Position numbers and translations under genes: made by a program
Part shown: positions 7,791 to 14,815 of the stretch, in pieces
How the letters are laid out: each line of letters starts with the position of its first letter
Position numbering within the stretch: the first letter of the stretch is position 1
Source of the DNA: an uncultured Schlesneria sp.
Lineage (GTDB): Bacteria > Planctomycetota > Planctomycetia > Planctomycetales > Planctomycetaceae
DNA length: 41,776 nt
Assembly: GCA_903840265.1 (NCBI GenBank)
Contig: CAIMFH010000162.1
Span: 1 to 41,776, forward strand
Reading direction: 5' to 3'
The notes under the pieces: generated by a model
What the model saw: only the letters and a program-made list of their open reading frames with translations
What the model was told of the DNA's origin: nothing
Databases searched by the model: none

Positions 7791-8822
7791 GTGACTGAAA
7801 ACTATGACGCCATCCTCATCGTTTCTTTCGGTGGGCCGGAACAACGTGACGATGTCATTCCCTTCCTCGAAAATGTGCTGCGAGGCAAGCCGGTTCCGCG
7901 CGAACGATTGTTGGAAGTCGCCGAGCACTACTACCACTTTGATGGTATCAGTCCGATCAATCAGCAAGTCCGGGAACTGATTACCGCCTTACAAACTGAA
8001 TTGACTCATTCGGGGATCAATCTCCCCATTTACTGGGGCAATCGGAATTGGCACCCCATGCTGGCCGACACGCTCCGCCAAATGGCCGACGATGGGATCA
8101 AGCACGCGATCGCCTTCTTTACATCGGCGTATAGCTCGTACTCGGGGTGTCGTCAGTATCGAGAAAACATCCAGCAGGCGCAGGCCGAAGTCGGCGAAAG
8201 CGCCCCGCAAGTCGACAAGCTGCGAGTTTTCTACAACCATCCCGATTTCATTGCCGCCAATGTTGACCATATCCGTACGGCCCTCGTCAACCTTCCAGAC
8301 AATGCGAACGTGGCATTCACTGCTCACAGTATTCCGATGTCGATGGCAGACAACTGCAACTATGTTGCTCAACTCACAGAAACCTGTCGCCTCATCGCAA
8401 ACGAATTACAGATTCCATCTGATCGTTGGAAGTTGGTGTATCAAAGCCGCAGCGGTCGGCCGACTGATCCCTGGTTGGAGCCCGATATCGGTGATCACAT
8501 TCGCACTTTGCACAGCAACGGCGTCGCGTCATTAGTGATTGCTCCCGTGGGATTTCTTTCTGATCACATGGAAGTTCTGTTTGACTTAGACGAAGAAGCC
8601 AAAGTGCTCTGCGAAGAGCTCGGTATGGCCCTGTCCCGCGCCGCGACCGTTGGGACTCACCCCCTCTTTATTTCGATGATCCGCGAACTCATCCAAGAGC
8701 GGTTCGGCCAGACGACAAATCGCCGCGCCTTGGGCTCGTTCGGTCCGAACCACGATGTCTGCCCGATGAATTGCTGTCTCTATACGGTCCCAACCGGCAG
8801 ACCCGTGGCCCCTAAACACTGA
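7791..8822 (+). CDS. hemH: Ferrochelatase, [2Fe-2S]-type
   Basis: This 343-residue ferrochelatase inserts Fe2+ into a porphyrin in the last steps of haem synthesis. Conserved features are the N-terminal V-S-F-G-G-P-E, catalytic His179 in F-T-A-H-S-I-P-M, the S-R-S-G-R-P-x-D-P-W-L-E-P-D block, and Glu261 in F-L-S-D-H-M-E-V-L-F-D-L-D. Cys120 (in Y-S-G-C-R-Q-Y-R-E) and Cys324, Cys328 and Cys329 (in V-C-P-M-N-C-C) match where [2Fe-2S] ligands sit in actinobacterial ferrochelatases. The start is GTG at 7791, with AAGGTAGG just upstream overlapping the end of the previous gene. A longer in-frame reading back to 7671 would overlap that gene and lacks sense. Whether the substrate is protoporphyrin or coproporphyrin III cannot be told here. 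Confidence 0.95.
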   Translation: MTENYDAILIVSFGGPEQRDDVIPFLENVLRGKPVPRERLLEVAEHYYHFDGISPINQQVRELITALQTELTHSGINLPIYWGNRNWHPMLADTLRQMADDGIKHAIAFFTSAYSSYSGCRQYRENIQQAQAEVGESAPQVDKLRVFYNHPDFIAANVDHIRTALVNLPDNANVAFTAHSIPMSMADNCNYVAQLTETCRLIANELQIPSDRWKLVYQSRSGRPTDPWLEPDIGDHIRTLHSNGVASLVIAPVGFLSDHMEVLFDLDEEAKVLCEELGMALSRAATVGTHPLFISMIRELIQERFGQTTNRRALGSFGPNHDVCPMNCCLYTVPTGRPVAPKH

Positions 8823-9236
8823 GTGCCGCCCCTGCCTTCGTTTAACCGCTTGCGCAGTCGCACCGCGCGTCGTGGCGGCCATCACACCTCAATTTAGATG
8901 CGTCGCCGGGGACAGATGGCATTTAGGCGCCCATGTTGGCGTCACAACAACCGCATTTGCGGCAACCTATTATGCTGCCGCAGTTTACGTAGCCGCCTAT
9001 TGAACTCGGATTAATCCCTACATTCGTCAAAGCCGCTGAACCAGGTCAGCTCGATTCAAGTCGCATTGTCGGAATCGCCGATACGGACGACAGGGGATTG
9101 TCTCCACGGGTCGCCGTTGCGCAACCCGACAGATTCCGATTTCGGGAGGGGATAGCCCACCGTCATCGTAATTAAGGGACTTGAGTTGGTGCGATGCAGT
9201 ACCGTCCGCGGTGCGAACATCGCCAGGAGACGCGGC
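8823..9236. other. Gene-free spacer with small hairpins
   Basis: No gene is visible in 414 bases. Two short hairpins share bases and so exclude each other: CCGCA/TGCGG (8951-8962) and TGCGGCA/TGCCGCA (8957-8981). No T-run follows either. The right end holds AGGAGA (9225-9230), the ribosome binding site of the next gene. Confidence 0.4.
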
Positions 9237-10904
9237 ATGGATCGCCGATTGACGGCAATGCTGATGCTGGCTGGTCTGCTCTTTGGGCAGCAGTCTGTAT
9301 TCGCGGCCGCCCCACAACCGATCATGACGAACAAGACTCGTTTCCGCATCCCGTTCAAAATTGAACCTGCGGCTTTACAGCGACTTAACGCCCGAGAGCT
9401 GCAACTGCACGTCTCGCGAGACGGTGGCGTCAACTGGGAACTCGCTCAGGCTCTCCCACCCGAATCCGCAAAATTTGAGTACCAGACCTCGGGTGACGGT
9501 GAATATTGGTTTGCAGTCAAAACGGTCGACGGTCGTAATCAGGTGCATCCACCTGCCGGCCGCTATGAGACTGGATTGATCGTCCAGGTCGACACCGCAG
9601 CACCAATTCTCGATCTGACCCTGCAACAGCTCTCTGCAGGCCGCGTTCAACTCACGTGGAACGCCGCCGACGCTCATCTTGATCCCACGACACTCAAGCT
9701 GGAATACCTGCAACCAGGTAGCCAGGATTGGGAACCGGTAGAGGTCACGCCCAAAACGAACGGGCAGATTGCCTGGAATGTCTCTCAGCAAGGCCAGGTG
9801 AAAGTTCGTGGCACAGTCGCTGATACTGCGACCAACATTGGCAAGGGCCAAGGCCAGATGCAGATCATTGCAGTTGGCGACCCGACACCTAAACCAAAGT
9901 CCGGACGACGCGTACCAATCGCCGGACTTGAAGATGGCCAGGAGCAAGTCTCCATCGAAATAGCCCCTGAAAGGGCTCCCGATGAAGCCCGCGCCATCAC
10001 CAGTATGCCCGGCGCACGGATGCCTGCAGAGAAGCCATTGATTGCCGACACCAATGACGAGTACCGCGGTCCAGTCATCACTCCGTTTGGTGGTGCCCCA
10101 TCCGCCCCGCAAAAAAATATCGCCACCGATCAGTTCGCGGCCAGCACGACAGATTCGCGACCTGAGATTACCAAAGATCGCTGGGGCGATGCGTTGGAAA
10201 ACGCTGCTCCTCCAGCGCAGATTCCAGTCGCCCCACCTGTCCACACTCCTCCTCGTCAGAGCGAACACCGACGAGTGGTCAGTTCGCGCCGTTTCCAGGT
10301 CGGGTACACCGTCGATGATGTCGGCCCGTCAGGAATTGGCGCCGTCGAACTGTTTATCACGCAAGATCATGGACGGAAGTGGTATCGCTACGGCGAAGAC
10401 CCAGATCGTCGCAGCCCATTTGATGTCGAAGTTCCACAAGACGGCGAATATGGATTTTCGATTCGTGTTCGCAGCGGTGCCGGCCTGGCAAATGACCCGC
10501 CTCTGGCCGGAGAAGCCCCTTCGATACTTGTCGCCGTGGATCAAACCCCACCGACCGTGGAATTGATTTCAGCGAACCAGGGACAGGGGGCGAACAGCAA
10601 TCGTGTCCAAGTTCGGTGGCGAATCGCGGATGAACATCTCGCCAACAAACCAGTGGCCGTCTACTACTCACCGACCAAATCAGGTCCATGGGAAGCCGTC
10701 ACGGGCTGGACAGACGACAAAGGTGGCTTTGAATGGACGGTGAACCCCGGTTCACCACCGCAGTTCTATGTGCGTGTGGTCGCTCGCGACTCCGCTGGAA
10801 ACACCGCCAAAGCCGAGTCAGCACAGCCGATCCTGGTTGACTTGGCCCGCCCAACAGCTCGCATTGTCGACGTTGAGGCGCCGCAAAATATAGGACCAAA
10901 ATAG
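9237..10904 (+). CDS. Secreted protein with two Ig-like (beta-sandwich) repeats
   Basis: The 555-residue protein starts with a signal peptide (M-D-R-R-L-T-A-M-L-M-L-A-G-L-L-F-G, cleavage near V-F-A-A). Two units share a plan. Each has a block with hydrated-Asp character (V-D-T-A-A-P-I-L-D-L and V-D-Q-T-P-P-T-V-E-L-I), a strand V-x-[LV]-x-W-x-x-A-D-x-H-L, a Tyr-rich strand, then W-E-x-V, and an ending in D-[ST]-A-[TG]-N. They resemble Ig-like or fibronectin-type folds. A long Pro/Ala-rich linker (about 230-365) separates them. I chose the ATG at 9237 because AGGAGA lies six bases upstream and the signal peptide begins there. No enzymatic motif is visible. A surface or extracellular structural role is inferred. 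Confidence 0.8.
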   Translation: MDRRLTAMLMLAGLLFGQQSVFAAAPQPIMTNKTRFRIPFKIEPAALQRLNARELQLHVSRDGGVNWELAQALPPESAKFEYQTSGDGEYWFAVKTVDGRNQVHPPAGRYETGLIVQVDTAAPILDLTLQQLSAGRVQLTWNAADAHLDPTTLKLEYLQPGSQDWEPVEVTPKTNGQIAWNVSQQGQVKVRGTVADTATNIGKGQGQMQIIAVGDPTPKPKSGRRVPIAGLEDGQEQVSIEIAPERAPDEARAITSMPGARMPAEKPLIADTNDEYRGPVITPFGGAPSAPQKNIATDQFAASTTDSRPEITKDRWGDALENAAPPAQIPVAPPVHTPPRQSEHRRVVSSRRFQVGYTVDDVGPSGIGAVELFITQDHGRKWYRYGEDPDRRSPFDVEVPQDGEYGFSIRVRSGAGLANDPPLAGEAPSILVAVDQTPPTVELISANQGQGANSNRVQVRWRIADEHLANKPVAVYYSPTKSGPWEAVTGWTDDKGGFEWTVNPGSPPQFYVRVVARDSAGNTAKAESAQPILVDLARPTARIVDVEAPQNIGPK

Positions 10905-10930
10905 CGCGTGCGAGCTTGCTCGATTACGTA

Positions 10931-11010
10931 GCCGAGGTCGCCAAGACCTTGAGTGAGCGACCTTCGACTCGCAATCGCAAGTCGGGGTCGCCCAATCTCT
11001 TGACGAGACC
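10931..11010. repeat. Structured intergenic element between convergent genes
   Basis: This lies between the stop codons of the Ig-like gene and the second tatA gene. AGGTCGC (10935-10941) pairs with GCGACCT (10957-10963), and CGACT (10965-10969) pairs with AGTCG (10980-10984). The segments beginning GAGGTCGCCAAGACC and GGGGTCGCCCAATCTC also look like diverged direct copies of one 24-base unit. It looks like a dispersed intergenic repeat. No T-run is present, so it is not a classical terminator. Confidence 0.4.
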
Positions 11011-11087
11011 TAATTGTGGCGTCCCGCGAGCAGAACACGACTTAGTCTCACCCATGTTTCAGCGCGACAAGCAAGTGCTGCCAGCAC

Positions 11088-11384
11088 TCAAACCGAGTGC
11101 GTCGGAGTCGGTTCCGAAGTCGGAGGCTCAAACTTAGGAGCCGTCGATTCAACGGGTTCGTCCTGAGGTGCTGGGCGCGTCGCGTTGCTTGAATCGTGCT
11201 TGTTGTAGACGGCGTCATCGACCGAATGCTCGATGCCCGCCATCCCCTTCTTGAACTCGACGATCGCCTTACCGGCGTCACGAGCGACCTTCGGCAGATT
11301 CTTGCCAAACAACAACAGTGCGATGCCGGCAACCAGCAGCATCTCCATAGGACCTAAGTTGCCAATGAATGCGATGGGAAGCAT
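11088..11384 (-). CDS. tatA: Twin-arginine translocase subunit TatA/TatE family
   Basis: This 98-residue TatA-type protein forms the pore part of the twin-arginine pathway, which exports folded proteins. It has the N-terminal membrane helix (about 10-25, M-E-M-L-L-V-A-G-I-A-L-L-L-F-G), the F-G-x-x-x-L-P hinge and an amphipathic helix (V-A-R-D-A-G-K-A-I-V-E-F-K-K-G), then a charged Pro-rich tail. GGAGGT precedes the ATG. It follows a second TatA-type gene by 27 bases, so the pair is likely one operon. TatB and TatC are not in the window. TatA versus TatB by sequence is not certain, but the length and short tail fit TatA/E. Confidence 0.9.
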   Translation of the reverse strand: MLPIAFIGNLGPMEMLLVAGIALLLFGKNLPKVARDAGKAIVEFKKGMAGIEHSVDDAVYNKHDSSNATRPAPQDEPVESTAPKFEPPTSEPTPTHSV

Positions 11385-11411
11385 GTTGCTACCTCCAGAG
11401 AAAAACGGTGG

Positions 11412-11612
11412 TTACTTCGTATCCGATTTTTTGGCTTCGAGATTATTGGGGTCAGCCGGATCGTCTTCGCGAATCCCTTTTTTGAATTCTGTAACGCTCT
11501 GCCCCAGGGACCGCATCAAAGTGGGCAAGCGACTTCCACCAAACAACAACAGGGCTAGTCCAAAGACCAAAGCCAGTTCCATGGGACCAAGCGCAAATGC
11601 AACGGGAAACAT
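11412..11612 (-). CDS. tatA: Twin-arginine translocase subunit TatA/TatE family (second copy)
   Basis: This 66-residue TatA-type protein has G-P-M-E-L-A-L-V-F-G-L-A-L-L-L-F-G in the membrane helix, the hinge G-G-S-R-L-P, an amphipathic helix (L-M-R-S-L-G-Q-S-V-T-E-F-K-K-G) and a very short acidic-basic tail. AAGGAG lies a few bases before the ATG. It is the first gene of the tandem tatA pair, downstream of a near-consensus promoter at 11769-11796. The two copies agree in the helix and hinge but differ in tail length, suggesting an old duplication with possible division of labour. Confidence 0.9.
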   Translation of the reverse strand: MFPVAFALGPMELALVFGLALLLFGGSRLPTLMRSLGQSVTEFKKGIREDDPADPNNLEAKKSDTK

Positions 11613-11926
11613 GACTGACTCCTTTTCCGCAAGACGTAATCTGGCAGAAAATTGGACGGATGGTGCGACAACAAGGGCACGCGACGCAGGATGAACCTGC
11701 CATCAAGTCTAGCGTGTATCCACTCGAGTCGCCCGCGAAGAGAGCAGGAAGGATGAGCGGTCAACGAAATTGTACCCGCGCCGCCTGCACTGTCAATCCG
11801 ATTCACCTACGCGTTATTTTCTGAGCGAGCGAGATTAGTCCTCGGCAAGGGGGCCAGATCTCTAATGTTTGCGCGTCGACACCTGTGGTAAACAATGCCG
11901 GGATCAATTTCGCGATGTTTGGAACT
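11613..11926. other. Promoter-bearing spacer upstream of the tatA pair
   Basis: These 314 bases hold no gene that I can defend. The minus-strand promoter at 11769-11796 predicts a leader of roughly 150 bases before the first tatA. The remaining right part shows nothing notable. Confidence 0.5.
11769..11796 (-). promoter_or_regulatory. Near-consensus sigma-70 promoter for the tatA operon
   Basis: On the minus strand TTGACA (11796-11791) is followed by a 16-base spacer and TACAAT (11774-11769). This is a perfect -35 and a five-of-six -10, pointing at the tatA pair. Confidence 0.7.
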
Positions 11927-12181
11927 TCAGCCTTCGCCTCGCGGGCTCTTCGGAGAGGCTTTCGATCCTTCCGCGATTTGCTTGGCCCAACCCAAAAGGA
12001 AGATATCGCTTCCTTCGAAAAAGCCGTTGATCATGGCCCCGATAATCGGGGCAAGGATTTGGGAACCTTTATCGAATTTACCACCCGCAACCCACACGAT
12101 GCCGAACACAACCAAATACCCAAGTGCAAACTTGAGTACCATGTCGACGAACCAGATCAAAGATGCAAATAAGATCCGCAT
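11927..12181 (-). CDS. Small membrane protein of unknown function
   Basis: This 84-residue protein has two hydrophobic stretches: about residues 3-32 (L-F-A-S-L-I-W-F-V-D-M-V then G-Y-L-V-V-F-G-I-V-W-V), and a weaker one around 42-65 with G-S-Q-I-L-A-P-I-I-G-A-M-I-N-G-F-F. It ends with a basic tail. No family was recognised. The ribosome binding site is weak. The coding call rests on the consistent membrane-protein composition, since a chance reverse frame would rarely give this. It lies between the tat promoter region and the methyltransferase gene, all on the minus strand. Confidence 0.55.
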   Translation of the reverse strand: MRILFASLIWFVDMVLKFALGYLVVFGIVWVAGGKFDKGSQILAPIIGAMINGFFEGSDIFLLGWAKQIAEGSKASPKSPRGEG

Positions 12182-12255
12182 ATTTGCTCGCGCGATCTGA
12201 ATAATGGCGACGACTTAGGACCCACGACCGAGGCGAGCTTGGATCAAATTGACAA

Positions 12256-13035
12256 TCAAACCTTTTGCAGCAAATAGATTACATCTTCTGTGTTAGCAGT
12301 AATTTCAATCGGCCAGTCGATATCGTGACGGAAGTCAAACGTCTCGACCAATCGTAACCGCGGTTCGGTCGCGAGCAGATCGAACATCTGTAAGGCCGAG
12401 TAAGTTCGGAATGCTGTCTCGTCTTCGATCCGGAACTTCTTGGTGGGCGTGGTCACATCGTAGGTCACGCCAATTCGTTCGACGCGCTTCTTCTGATCCA
12501 AACCAATCGACCACAAGTTAGAAACCACCGACAGCGGGCCACGACTGGCAGACCACGTCTCGGACGTGCATTGTTGCGGTGCCTTCGGAATCAGATGCAA
12601 TCCCAACAAGTAAATCCCACCCTTGTTCAATGACTCAGCGACACACTTCAGATGGGCTTCGGCCGTGGCTTCGGATGGGAGATGCCGGAAGGTGTTGATC
12701 AGATTGAATGCCGCGTCGTACTTCTTTTTGACCGTGAAAGCAGCCATATCTCCGACAAACGCCGTCGGCTTGAATCCATGCCGCTCGAGCCGAGCATTGC
12801 AGTATTCGATTGCCTTTTCATTCAAATCGTTGCCGGCAACTTCATAGCCCGCCTTGGCGAACTGAACCAGCAGGCGACCTGTTCCGCAGGCGGGCTCAAA
12901 GACACGCTTTACAGGCCGCTTCGAATATTTCTCAAAGCACTGACGCAAGAAACGAAATTCTGCTGCCCAGTCTGATCCGAAAATCAAATCGTAGTACTTG
13001 GGATAGTCGTACAGATGACCGGGAATGGTTTCCAT
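12256..13035 (-). CDS. Class I SAM-dependent methyltransferase
   Basis: This protein of about 259 residues is a Rossmann-fold methyltransferase. Motif I is V-F-E-P-A-C-G-T-G-R-L-L, followed by the acidic end of strand 2 (V-A-G-N-D-L-N). Motif II-like V-G-D-M-A-A-F and motif IV-like Y-D-A-A-F-N-L-I-N-T-F-R-H-L come next, the last typical of small-molecule methyltransferases. The substrate is unknown. I prefer the ATG at 13035 (M-E-T-I-P-G-H-L-Y-D-Y-P); an in-frame ATG at 13095 would start inside the ACAGAG hairpin repeat, which argues against it. It is downstream of the FeoB-associated gene with the hairpin in between, so co-transcription is uncertain. Confidence 0.85.
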   Translation of the reverse strand: METIPGHLYDYPKYYDLIFGSDWAAEFRFLRQCFEKYSKRPVKRVFEPACGTGRLLVQFAKAGYEVAGNDLNEKAIEYCNARLERHGFKPTAFVGDMAAFTVKKKYDAAFNLINTFRHLPSEATAEAHLKCVAESLNKGGIYLLGLHLIPKAPQQCTSETWSASRGPLSVVSNLWSIGLDQKKRVERIGVTYDVTTPTKKFRIEDETAFRTYSALQMFDLLATEPRLRLVETFDFRHDIDWPIEITANTEDVIYLLQKV

Positions 13036-13085
13036 GAGCGAACGGTTTCCTGCGGCGTAGAAAGAGGAAGACTGAGAATCAGAGT

Positions 13086-13166
13086 ATTGAAACACAGAGG
13101 CACAGAGAAAACAGAGTTAGACTTCTTTCGATCTTCTCTGTTACCTCTGTGCCTCTGTGTTTTCAA
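13086..13166. repeat. ACAGAG-rich inverted repeat (long hairpin)
   Basis: A perfect 17-bp pair of arms (13091-13107 and 13145-13161, core CACAGAGGCACAGAG) extends outward with one bulge and inward by a further AACAGAG/CTCTGTT, giving arms of about 30 bases around a short loop (13117-13135). Each arm is itself built of short CACAGAG-like units. Similar sequences are known to me as dispersed intergenic repeats in several environmental phyla. It sits between the methyltransferase and FeoB-associated genes. Confidence 0.8.
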
Positions 13167-13178
13167 CTCTTCCTCGGC

Positions 13179-13418
13179 CTAATTCGTCGACTTTGATTCT
13201 TTCAGCGAAGAACTCGCCTTAACCAGCGAATCGAGCGACACAAACCCATCAGTTGTCAGCCCCGGTCCAGGCGACGCTTGCTTCGCGCACCCATTGCAGC
13301 CAGTACCACAGCCAGCAGCAGGCGAAGACAGCAACTTGATCAGACGACGCAACACGATGGCCACCGCAATCGCGATGAACGCCCCCGTCGCGACAATCTG
13401 CCAGTTCAGTTCCGTCAC
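13179..13418 (-). CDS. FeoB-associated Cys-rich membrane protein
   Basis: This 79-residue protein has one N-terminal membrane helix (about 6-30, W-Q-I-V-A-T-G-A-F-I-A-I-A-V-A-I-V-L), followed at once by G-C-G-T-G-C-N-G-C-A, a tight three-cysteine motif, and a polar tail. This plan (one helix, then C-G-x-x-C-x-x-C) is that of the FeoB-associated Cys-rich proteins usually found next to feoB in ferrous iron uptake loci. It starts with GTG one base after the dehydrogenase stop codon, with AAGGG upstream overlapping that gene's end, so the two are translationally linked. The feo genes lie just across the divergent regulatory region, supporting the assignment. Confidence 0.8.
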   Translation of the reverse strand: MTELNWQIVATGAFIAIAVAIVLRRLIKLLSSPAAGCGTGCNGCAKQASPGPGLTTDGFVSLDSLVKASSSLKESKSTN

Positions 13419-13419
13419 G

Positions 13420-14412
13420 TTAACCCTTTTCCGACCATTTCCAGTCTGTCACACCAGCCAAATTGCGGATGCATTCTTTCGGCCAGCCACCCTGCGACAA
13501 CGAAACGATGGTTTCAGCACACATCGTCAACGTATCGAACTGCGACTCGTGGTCCAGTCCTGCCAGGTGACCACTCAAAAGGACATTGTCCATTTTTAGC
13601 AATGGGCTGTCGGCGGGAAGGGGCTCGACTTCAAAAACGTCCAAACCCGCTCCGCGCAGATGTCCAGAATTCAAAACCTCGACCAGCGCCTTCTCGTCAA
13701 CCAACAGTCCACGAGCGGTATTGATCAACACCGAGCCTGATTTCATCTTCGCGAATGTCGTTTTGTTCATGATGTGCTTCGTTTCCTTCATCACAGGCAG
13801 ATGCAAGGTCACGTAGTCTGAAGTGCTCAGCAAGGTATCAAGCTCAACGAGCTGAATCCCCCATTGCTCAGCGAACTCTTGATTGGCATACGGATCGAAG
13901 GCGACCACTTTCATGCCAATCCCAACCGCGCGAGTGGCAACCGCGCGGCCGATCCGACCCAAGCCAACAATCCCCAACGTCGTCCCCATGATTCGCGGCG
14001 TCGAAAAACGCTTCCAGGTGCAGGCACGAACAAGCTGATCTCGAGAAGGAAATCCTCGAGCCACGCCGAACAGCAACGCAAACGTGTGCTCGGCGACGGC
14101 ATGGTGATTGACGCCGGGCGTCGTCGCCACGACGATCCGATGCTTATCGCTGGCCGCCAGATCGATCGCATCAAACCCCACACCGGTTCGGGACAGAACC
14201 CGCAGCTTGGGACAAGCCGCCAGCAGATGCTCGGGCCAAGGCTCCGATCCAGTCACGACCCCCACGCAATCTCGAACAAGTGGCAACAAACTAGCCGGAT
14301 CGTAGAGATTCATATCCTTGGGAGGAAGCACGACTTCGAACCCGCCCGCCTTCAAGATCGCGATGTGAGGGCCTTCTTCGGTGCTGAGAGCGGTGCAAAC
14401 AACCTTCGGCAT
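13420..14412 (-). CDS. D-2-hydroxyacid dehydrogenase (phosphoglycerate dehydrogenase-like)
   Basis: This 330-residue NAD-dependent D-2-hydroxyacid dehydrogenase has the nucleotide-binding G-L-G-R-I-G at 150-155 with an Asp at the end of strand 2 (F-D-P-Y). The catalytic Arg234 (N-T-A-R-G), Glu263 (V-E-P-L-P) and His282 (S-G-H-L-A-G) are all present. There is no C-terminal ACT domain, so it need not be SerA; glycerate, lactate or another 2-hydroxyacid is possible. I chose the ATG at 14412 (M-P-K-V-V-C-T-A). An in-frame start at 14505 would add 31 residues of low complexity and run into the feo control region. The stop is one base before the FeoB-associated gene. It diverges from feoA, so it may respond to iron. 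Confidence 0.9.
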   Translation of the reverse strand: MPKVVCTALSTEEGPHIAILKAGGFEVVLPPKDMNLYDPASLLPLVRDCVGVVTGSEPWPEHLLAACPKLRVLSRTGVGFDAIDLAASDKHRIVVATTPGVNHHAVAEHTFALLFGVARGFPSRDQLVRACTWKRFSTPRIMGTTLGIVGLGRIGRAVATRAVGIGMKVVAFDPYANQEFAEQWGIQLVELDTLLSTSDYVTLHLPVMKETKHIMNKTTFAKMKSGSVLINTARGLLVDEKALVEVLNSGHLRGAGLDVFEVEPLPADSPLLKMDNVLLSGHLAGLDHESQFDTLTMCAETIVSLSQGGWPKECIRNLAGVTDWKWSEKG

Positions 14413-14512
14413 AGCGCGAGCCTTCAAGGTGGAATTGATTGATTTGTTCGAGGACAAGGAAGCTACCCGAACAACTTCTTGACCGCCAGTCTCCCCGATC
14501 GTCATTGACAGT

Positions 14513-14541
14513 TTGGAATTGGAGCGACAATCGGATACTAT
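14513..14541 (+). promoter_or_regulatory. Candidate feo promoter
   Basis: TTGGAA (14513-14518), a 17-base spacer and TACTAT (14536-14541) form a plausible sigma-70 promoter about 35 bases before the first feoA. The Fur-box-like palindrome begins inside the -10 element, a common arrangement for repression. Confidence 0.5.
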
Positions 14542-14558
14542 TGAGACTGAGTTTCAAT
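14540..14558. promoter_or_regulatory. Fur-box-like palindrome in front of feoA
   Basis: ATTGAGACTGAGTTTCAAT is a 19-base palindrome with one mismatched pair around a central G. The inner part, TGAGACT-G-AGTTTCA, fits the 7-1-7 layout of Fur operators. It overlaps the candidate -10 element and lies 20 bases before the feoA start, so iron-bound Fur would block transcription. It is also 128 bases from the divergent dehydrogenase start. Confidence 0.7.
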
Positions 14559-14578
14559 CCGCGGAACCCGAGGTGACT

Positions 14579-14815
14579 ATGCTCGTCGTCCCCCTCGAAA
14601 TGATGACTACCGGCGAACAAGGCCGCATTCATGCCTTGGATGGCTCGCCCGCGTTCGTCGTGCGCCTGCAAGAAATGGGGCTTCGGGAAGGAGTTCCCGT
14701 GCAAATGGTCCGCGCGGGCTCGCCCTGTATTCTTTCCGTGAACGATCAGCGACTGTCTCTCAGATTTGAAGACAGTACGACCGTGCTGGTGGAATTGTTG
14801 AAATGCACACGCTGA
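14579..14815 (+). CDS. feoA: FeoA-domain protein (first copy)
   Basis: This 78-residue SH3-like FeoA protein is a small cytoplasmic partner of the FeoB ferrous iron transporter. It shows the family signature R-L-Q-E-M-G-L-R-E-G-V-P-V-Q-M-V-R, followed by S-P-C-I-L-S-V and a C-terminal strand (T-V-L-V-E-L-L). I chose the ATG at 14579 because GAGGTG precedes it; an upstream TTG at 14513 in the same frame would put the Fur box and promoter inside the gene. Its last 13 bases overlap the second feoA, so the two are translationally coupled. Confidence 0.9.
   Translation: MLVVPLEMMTTGEQGRIHALDGSPAFVVRLQEMGLREGVPVQMVRAGSPCILSVNDQRLSLRFEDSTTVLVELLKCTR

Noticed and set aside
8945-8985. Two mutually exclusive hairpins, attenuator-like
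   Set aside because: Stems are short, no T-run follows, and the next gene is some 250 bases away.
14413-14505. Longer N-terminus of the hydroxyacid dehydrogenase
   Set aside because: The extra 31 residues have low complexity and enter the divergent control region; the family begins near M-P-K-V-V.
14513-14578. Longer feoA starting with TTG
   Set aside because: It would include the promoter and Fur box; the ATG at 14579 has a good ribosome binding site and fits the family length.
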